Assembly (NCBI GenBank): GCA_037962975.1
Contig: CM075675.1
Location: 26,352,501 to 26,416,500, forward strand
Origin: Clitoria ternatea
Lineage: Eukaryota; Streptophyta; Magnoliopsida; Fabales; Fabaceae
DNA: 64,000 nt
Reading direction: 5' to 3'
Position 1 is the first letter of the stretch; the number at the start of each line of letters is the position of its first letter. The translations under genes and the position numbers were made by a program. This document shows positions 57,701 through 64,000 of this stretch, in pieces. Below the pieces are notes generated by a model. It searched no databases. It was not told the origin of the DNA and saw nothing but the letters and a program-made list of their open reading frames with translations.

Positions 57701-59425
57701 AGTTCACAACTTTCATCAAAATCAAAATGCTGCATTCCAATGTTCTCAGTCAACACATCAATGGCCTCAGGATCTTCAGAAACGCAACATAATTCATGAG
57801 GTCCTGAGTGTGCACATAAAGTTGGCAATATTGTGCCTGTTTCAGGAGGATCAGATGCTGCATCTGTTTTGTAATGGTCTGAGCCATTAGCAACATCCCC
57901 CTCACACACTGGGCCTGAGATTTGATCCCCCTGAGCCAAAATTTCTATTTCACCTACATGAGAACCTGAAATTGTCAATATGCCAAGATTTTTTGTGAGC
58001 GGGAAAGGCAAAAAAATAATTAACAAGACTGATCAGAGAGTAGATAAGCATGCACTAAATAACATACAAATAAAGTCAAGCCATACAAGAGTCAAAATAC
58101 TGAATCAGAAAATTACTTCAGGGAGAATTGTGGTATTCTAGAACACATTTTTGAGTGCATCAAAATCAACATATTTTCTGTCATTCTATTCAAATCCAAA
58201 AAAAAGGAAAAAAGAAATACTTTCCTTTTATAACATGGACAAGTACAAAAATATACATGTCACTCGCACATTAACAGCAAACCAAAATCAAATAAAGCTA
58301 AACTCCAACCACCACATACATGAAATGGAAACATTCAATTTTTTTCATTTACTTTCAAGTTACTTAACAGGCATTGAATTGCTTTGTTTCCCTTCAATTC
58401 ACCATTATGAATTAAGCACATGAGGAGACTACAATCCTAAAAACTAGCCCATTCGGAAGCCTCAAAATTTAAGTATCACGTCAAACTTCATATTTCATCA
58501 ATGTGCCACTCAAAATTAAGAGCTGCAGTCCATGACAGATTCACTCTATCAATACTAACCAGGTAGTAGCTCTTTCTCCTTAGGCGACTCAACTCACCCA
58601 TCAGTATGTGGTAACTTTGTACCTTAATCCAGCCTAAATAGCCCTTTCCACAGTCCTGACTCTCAAAGGAAAATCCAATTATTATGACTTCAAGACATAC
58701 ACTCTCGACTCTCAATGGAAACACCAATTATTATGACTTCCAAGACATGACCAGAGCCCAATTTAGAAGACAAGTCCGTTAGGTGGGAGCTTTCAAGGCG
58801 TTAGTACCGCATCAAATTTCATATTCTACTACATGTGGGACTCAAAACATTTACATTCAGGCGCCAAAACAAACAAATTCAAGAAATTCAAGTAGTAATT
58901 CAAAAAAATATTAATCACCAGATTTCCAAAAGCAAAAAACAAAGGTACCGAGAAAATACCTTTGTTGCTGTAGTGACTCAAAATGGCACGAGCAGTCCCA
59001 ACGTCGTCCACATCATCATCATCATCGTCTGACAAGGAAGCCGGTGGCGGCGGAGGAGGCGGAACAGACTCCAGCTTGTGGAAGAGATCGTTCACTTTTC
59101 TGATAGACTCTGCATCTTTTTCTTCATCAGAATCATCAATGCCATTTCCAGAGTGATTAACGGCAGGAACAATTGAATCACCGGCAGCCAAGAGCGGGTC
59201 TAGCTTCAGCAAGTAATCAACATCGTCGTCATCGCTGTTTCCATCGTTACCGTCGTCGTTGCTGCGCTCACTGTCAACAACGGCAGTAACTCCATTGGAG
59301 TTGCGTGGGGAATTGGTGCACGCTTTGGAAAGTGCGGCCAAGTCACGCTTGAGGGCTTCATCATCGTCCTCTTCATCGGTAGTGGAGAGGTTCTCACCCC
59401 CGAATTCATCAGCGCGAGGAGTCAT
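51752..59425 (-). CDS. MYB4R1: SNAPC4-like Myb protein (half plus four repeats), nine coding exons
   Basis: I place coding exons at 59425-58960, 57965-57406, 55910-55714, 55599-55432, 54242-53928, 53274-53125, 53039-52890, 52792-52589 and 52499-51752. All introns are GT-AG, phases agree, and the total is 2,958 nt (985 residues). Residues 1-155 are acidic with a Pro run; about 270-340 hold a conserved helical segment (FIDAIKKNRSLQRFIRSKLI). A half Myb repeat lies in exons 3-4, then four repeats (GAWASEEDRSLLL, SEWTEEEDAQL, GSFTHEEDVRL, SEWTEEEDLRL). The basic tail has likely nuclear signals (PRKRRSKRHAKRARV, RPKRQRKRPSRYS). This is the layout of SNAPC4, the DNA-binding subunit of the complex that starts snRNA transcription; in Arabidopsis the match is MYB4R1. 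I chose MTPRADEF as start over an upstream in-frame Met at 59524. Confidence 0.88.
55911..57405 (-). other. Long intron 2 of the Myb gene
   Basis: About 1.5 kb, from a donor AAG|GTTAGT to an acceptor TTTTGACAG. AT-rich with many stops. Short frames (56378-56643) have no motif. Confidence 0.7.
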
Positions 59426-60480
59426 TGAATTGGGAAGGTTAGGGTTTCGTTCTGGTTTCGCGAGAAGAATAGGGTGACAGTATGTGTTGTTGAAGGTGAG
59501 GTTCGTGATGGAGCGCGGTAGCACCGCGCTGTTCGTGCAGTCGGAAGTTGGTTCACGTCGTCGGAGGCTCGTGATGGCGCGGAGGAGGGTGGTGATTCTG
59601 CGCTGCGGTGGTTCGCTGACTCAAAAGTCGCCGGAGAGGAGAGGGAAACGAACCAAAGCTGGGCGCTGAAGGAACCAAAAAAACACTCTATAGAGGAGGG
59701 TAAATGGGTCGCCGTTATATGTACAAATGGGGAAAGACTTAACGATGTCGTTTGAAAAAAACAATTTTAAAAAAATATTTAGTAGTAACTAATTACTCGA
59801 TTGGATTTTTTTACTACATTATAATCTTTTATCTTTATCCATTTCTTTGTTATAATTAATTGGACAATTTCAAAATTGCAATTTGAAATTGTATTTATAT
59901 ATTCTAGCATTCGTTAGGGTGTTTTTAAATTATTGGATCCGGTTGTAAACGTTGATTCATGGAATGTGGAATTGATAATTTAAAAGAATTTTTTTAATTG
60001 TATTAAAAACATTGAATATAGTTAATGGTTTTTTTTCTATATTAATTAAAAGTACTCAAAATTCATTGTACATGGTTAAAAAAAGGTAAAATATGTTTTT
60101 ATTCTTATAATTTTTTATTTTGATTCCTCAATTATTTTTTATTGGTTGGGGTTTTTATGTTGTTAAATATATTGGAATTGATTAAATTTAATTTTTATAA
60201 TGTAATATTGTTGACTTAATTACTAACTAAATAAAGGGAAATATCATGTCATATATTTCTTATTCTGTTTGTCCAACTTATTCCACTTTTTAATTTTTTA
60301 AAATAGACTTAATTTTTTTTTCCGTTAATATTTTTAAGGATCAATTTCAACATATTCAATAACATAATTACCAAAACCATTTAAAAAAATTAAAGGCCAA
60401 ACCAAAAAAATAAAAAAAAACCAATAACATAGCTAACCCTTTAAAAAATCTTGGTTAATCACAGGTGCAATAAACGAGAT
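59426..60480 (-). other. 5' flank of the Myb gene
   Basis: The first 240 bp upstream of the start codon are GC-rich (a probable 5' UTR and proximal promoter), after which composition drops to AT-rich intergenic DNA. No strong TATA box is seen. Small plus-strand frames at 59259-59669 are antisense shadows. Confidence 0.5.
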
Positions 60481-60529
60481 TTTGTTTTAAATATATTTTT
60501 TTATTGAGTTGTGAATTTCATAAGAATGC

Positions 60530-62100
60530 ATTATTGGTATACCAACAAAATTTTTACACTATTAGTCATAAATTTTGCCATATGAAAAAATATTGAATTG
60601 ATATATATTACAAATTATATCTAAAATTATTCTAATTAATTAACCATGTAAAATTTGTACACTTACAATGTCCCCAACGTTTTGAATGCTAATGCCTATG
60701 AAAATGATTGAATTTTTACATGATTTTTAACGGTCAAGCTTAAAAAGGCATTGTGAGGTTGTTCCCAGTGTTTCATTAGTTTTCTCGTAGGGAATGGACA
60801 TATTTTAAAAAAAATATTCAATGTAAAATCTCAATAAACACAAAATGGTATCTGAAGCTTAAATTTTTGCTTAATTTTTTTTAGCAATGCTTAGAAACGT
60901 ATTGTATTCTTATTCCTAAAATGTCATAATTTTTCACCAATGGATGATTTTTTAATAAAATTTTAAAGACTATACCCACGAAAAAATGATCATACCAAGC
61001 GGTGGAATTTTTGCAAGAGTTTATGCGATCATGCTTAGAAAGTCATTGTAAGGTTGTCCCTAAAGTTTCATCAATTTTCTCCAATGGAATGGACGAATTT
61101 TTTTAAGAACAATATTCAGTGTAAAATTCCAATAAATGGAAAATAATACCCACAGCCTGAATTTTTGAATGGTTTTTTGGAACAATACTTAGACACACAT
61201 TATCTTCTTATTCTCAAAGTTTCATAAATTTTTTCCAATGGATGAACTTTTAATAAAATTTTGAAGGTTAATACCCATAAAAAATATGACTATACTGAGT
61301 GGTTGAACTTTTACATGAGTTTTTATGACCATGTTTAAAAAGGCATTGTAATGTTGGTCTCAAAGTTTCATCAATTTTCTCTAAGGAAAATGACTGATTT
61401 TTTTTAAAAGAATATTCAATGTAAAATCCCAATAAATGGAAAATGGTAACCAGAACCCGAATTTTTACATGATTTTTTACAGGATGCTTAGAAACACATT
61501 ATTTTCTTGTTCCTAACATAATTTTTCTCCAATAGATAAATTTTTAATAAAATTTTGAAGGCCCACAAAAAGATGATCATACCAAACGGTTGAATTTTTA
61601 CATGATTTTTTAATGTAAAATCTCAATAAATAGAAAATGGTATAAAAAGTTCAAATTTTGCATGGTTTTTACAGCAATGCTTAGAGACGCACTATCTTCT
61701 TATTCCCAAAGTTTCATAATTTTTCTCCAACGGATGAACTTTTACATGATTTTTTACGTTCATGCTTAGAAAGACATTATAAAGTTGTCCATAAAATTTC
61801 ATCCATTTTCTCTAAGGGAGGGATAGATTCTTTTAAAATAATATTTAGTGTAAAATCTCAATAAATGAAAAAATCATACCCTGAGCCCAAATTTTTGCAT
61901 GTTTTTGCACCAATGTTTAGTGACACATTATCTTCTTGTTCCTAAAGTTTCATAAATTTTCCCCAACACATGAATTTTTAACAAAATTTTGAAGGTTAAT
62001 ATCCACGAAAAGATTAACATACCGAGCGGTTGAATTTTTTTATAATTTTTTGCGAACATGCTTAAAAAGACATTGTAAAGTTATCCGCTAAGTTTCATCA
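60530..62100. repeat. About 297-bp tandem repeat array, left part
   Basis: A unit containing AATAAAATTTTGAAGG, GGTTGAATTTTTACATG, TTTCATCAATTTTCTCCAA, GTAAAATCCCAATAAATGGA and CTTAGAAACACATTATCTTC recurs in order. The first landmark is at about 60954, 61250, 61548 and 61977; the longer last interval holds a unit with an internal deletion. Copies are diverged by many substitutions, so the array is old. Confidence 0.8.
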
Positions 62101-62194
62101 GTTTTATTTGTCATATCTTTAGTCAACGTGGGACCTTTAACATAATGTATTATCTATATTGCACACGTTGTTGATCAAAATCAAAATTTCTCTA

Positions 62195-63030
62195 TGATTC
62201 CTTTTAGTGCAGTAACACTAAAACTACATCTTTTATCTTCAAAGCATAATATCCCTTCCTTAGTTGCTTTATGCGGGTAGTAATCCAAATAGACACTACC
62301 CAAAATCTTTATCTTCTTAAAATTGCATATTTTTTAGGCTCTGCACTGAGGAACTAGTTCTTTCTGATGAACTATTAAGTTCACTAATTCTTCTTTCTGT
62401 TGCAAGTGATCCAATATGAGCTCAGTGATATCTTGTTGCTGACTATCCATGTTCTTCATGAACTTGAAATCAGTTATAGGAAGTGGCAAACAATCACTCA
62501 TGTTTTCTACAACACCAACATTCTTCAGTCCATATTTAATCCATTGACATGCTGAGACCTCTACTTATATCCTGACAAGCACTCTGAGGTGTAGTCACTA
62601 TAACGACACCATTTAATCCATTGGCACCAAGGAATTGAACAAGTGATATTAGTTCATCAGTGCTTCCTGAAGGACTGTCAGTTAGTAAAATACCTAGTTC
62701 ATCCCAATAAGTTTCACTGAGACACTTTTCAATCATCTTATCTTTGCATCCACCCCTCCATATTATAGCTTCATCATCTTTGAGTATGAATCCCATTTGA
62801 CATAGCTCCAATGTTAGCATATGCATAAACAGGAGACCACTGATAGGCTCTTGTATATCTCTTCACCTTATAATCTAAGCATTTGTGGAATGTTTGGATT
62901 ACTGAGGTCAAGATCAAGAATACCCACATAAAGATCTCTTTCAACCAATCCAAAGGCTAGTTAAGTACAAATTGTTGTCTTACCAATCCCTCCTCTGTTG
63001 GATAAAGTATCTTATTTTTTATATTCCCCA
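62195..63030 (-). pseudogene. NBP35: NBP35-like P-loop ATPase pseudogene
   Basis: On the minus strand, fragments follow the order of the cytosolic iron-sulfur scaffold ATPase NBP35: P-loop LSNRGGIGKTTIC (near 62990), LYVGILDLDLSNPNIPQML, IIWRGGCKDKMIEK (near 62740), SPSGSTDELISLVQFL, GVVIVTTPQ (near 62590), then ENMSDCLPLPITDFKFMKN and near the end LDYYPHKATKEGILCFEDKR. Stops and frame changes between the blocks show decay, and the DxPPGTSDE box reads DSPSGSTDE. No introns are evident between matched blocks, which fits a processed copy but does not prove it. Assignment is from family memory. Confidence 0.7.
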
Positions 63031-63272
63031 TTCTTTGTGCAATGACATTTAACCAAACTATATTAACGAAGAAATTTAATGTTAGAACTAGGTCATGAAT
63101 CTATGGTGCAAGACCAGTAAGAAAATAATAATTGAGAAGGGTTAACAGAAGGGATCATATATACCAGTGGAAGTAGGTTCTTTAATAGAAGGTTGAAAGA
63201 TTTTTGGGTCGTTCTCCTACTGAAATTTCTCCTTGAGATTTTCCTAAATTGCAACAGCAGAAGTCGTTTGGA
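63031..63272. other. Spacer between NBP35-like and copia fragments
   Basis: About 240 bp without a recognised feature. Confidence 0.4.
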
Positions 63273-63446
63273 TTAAACTAGTCGTTTGGAACCATCGACA
63301 AATTCTAGCATATTCTTCTCCATAAGTGCCAATTTCGTGGCATGACTCCAATAAACATAGTTATTGCCATTTAATATCAGAGGAAGAGGGACCACTATGT
63401 TGTCTTGGTTATCTGAAGGATCAAGAGTGAAAGAATTGGAAGCCAT
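63273..63446 (-). pseudogene. Ty1/copia gag N-terminal fragment
   Basis: MASNSFTLDPSDNQDNIVV starts the frame at 63446, followed by PLILNGNNYVYWSHATKLAL and MEKNMLEFVDGSKRL, the familiar start of copia gag (LNGxNYxxWS). It stops after 57 codons at 63273; the rest of gag is absent. Upstream codons (63447-63509) are probably untranslated. Confidence 0.75.
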
Positions 63447-63629
63447 GGCAACAATGAAGAAATGAGAGAATGAACAGAGGGAGAAGAAACGAAAGAATAC
63501 GAAAATCATTCAAAACTTCAACTACTACATTCATGTGAACCGAGTTTCCGATATACAGGGCATCTATTTTATCAAAAAGGTTTTTTTAACGTGAGAATAA
63601 GGTGAATGAAAAAGTCGCATATGAAAAAT

Positions 63630-64000
63630 GCTACCCAAAACATGATTTTTTGTAGTAATGTTTAAAAACATACAATACTTTTGTTCCCAAAGTTTTATAA
63701 TTTTTTTTAAATGATGAATTTTTAATAAAATTCTTAAGGCTAATACTCATAAAAAAGATAATCATACCCGACAGTTGAATTTTTTGTAACCATGCTTATA
63801 AAGGTATTGTAAAGTTGTCCCAAACTTTCATCAGCTTTCTCCAAGGGAAGAAAAAATTTTAAAAAAAAAATTAACTAGTGTAAAATCCCAATAAATAGAA
63901 AATGGTACCTAAAGCTTGAATTTTTGCATATTTTTTACAGTAATGTTTAGAAACACATTATTTTCTTATTCCCAAAGTTTCATGATTTTTCTCCAATGAA
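63630..64000. repeat. About 297-bp tandem repeat array, right part
   Basis: The same landmarks as at 60530-62100 resume (AATAAAATTCTTAAGG at 63719, GTAAAATCCCAATAAATAGA near 63881) and run to the window end. The block 62100-63630 therefore interrupts one array; about 80 bp of a unit appear lost at the joint. Confidence 0.75.

Noticed and set aside
59426..59524. Translation start of the Myb gene at the upstream Met (59524)
   Set aside because: The extra 33 residues are not acidic like the following region and look like translated 5' UTR; the Met at 59425 starts a typical acidic SNAPC4-like N-terminus. It remains possible.
59484..59669. Divergent plus-strand gene upstream of the Myb gene
   Set aside because: Arg-rich product without motif, fully in the GC-rich 5' flank; no splice or coding signature.

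Overview
This window is plant nuclear DNA, most likely from a papilionoid legume. The evidence is an Ogre-type (Tat lineage) Ty3/gypsy element with its extra ORF1 and second RNase H, LTRs carrying a 5S rRNA-derived segment of the Cassandra TRIM type, long chromovirus-type LTRs beginning TGTAACATCC, and palindromic microrepeats (GTAATCGATTAC, GAATCGATTC, CGCTTAAGCG) that I associate with Phaseoleae repeats. The species cannot be fixed from the sequence. I find one host gene; almost everything else is transposable elements and their relics.

Layout. 29-3359 is a solo LTR with a 5-bp target duplication (TCTGC). 3365-8069 is AT-rich DNA with remnants of a plant transposon-protein domain and a LINE on the minus strand. 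8070-23399 is a 15.3-kb composite bounded by two 498-bp Cassandra-like LTRs with target duplication GGCTG; it holds chromovirus gag-pol and long LTRs as a large imperfect inverted repeat, a third (inverted) Cassandra LTR, and a 512-bp piece of plastid rrn-spacer DNA. 24110-50432 is a minus-strand solo LTR that has itself been invaded by a second solo LTR (24830-27901, target duplication CATAG) and by a small hAT-like element (28623-47946, target duplication CAGGGAAT). The hAT element carries inside it a full-length 18.7-kb Ogre-like element (29073-47745, target duplication TTTAT).

The relative order of insertion follows from nesting: LINE relic, then the composite and the minus-strand solo LTR, then the second solo LTR and the hAT element, then the Ogre element. 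The Ogre reads on the minus strand: 5' LTR, PBS, ORF1, gag-protease with a G-patch, RT-RNase H-second RNase H-integrase, a 3' UTR of about 80-bp tandem repeats, PPT, 3' LTR. Its pol frame is open for more than 1,100 codons, while ORF1 has one in-frame stop and gag-pro probably has a frameshift near its end.

The host gene at 51752-59425 (minus strand) has nine coding exons that join in phase into a 985-residue protein with one half and four full Myb repeats, the layout of the snRNA-activating complex subunit SNAPC4 / plant MYB4R1. Beyond it lie AT-rich DNA and an approximately 297-bp tandem repeat, interrupted by a decayed NBP35-like P-loop ATPase pseudogene and the first codons of a Ty1/copia gag.

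The most striking object is the composite at 8070-23399. Reversing the segment between its two opposed tRNA-Met primer-binding sites on paper restores both a canonical Cassandra LTR-PBS-internal-LTR and a canonical chromovirus LTR-PBS-gag-pol-LTR. This suggests a Cassandra tandem dimer whose second internal domain was filled with chromovirus DNA and was then rearranged by inversion at the shared primer-binding sequence.
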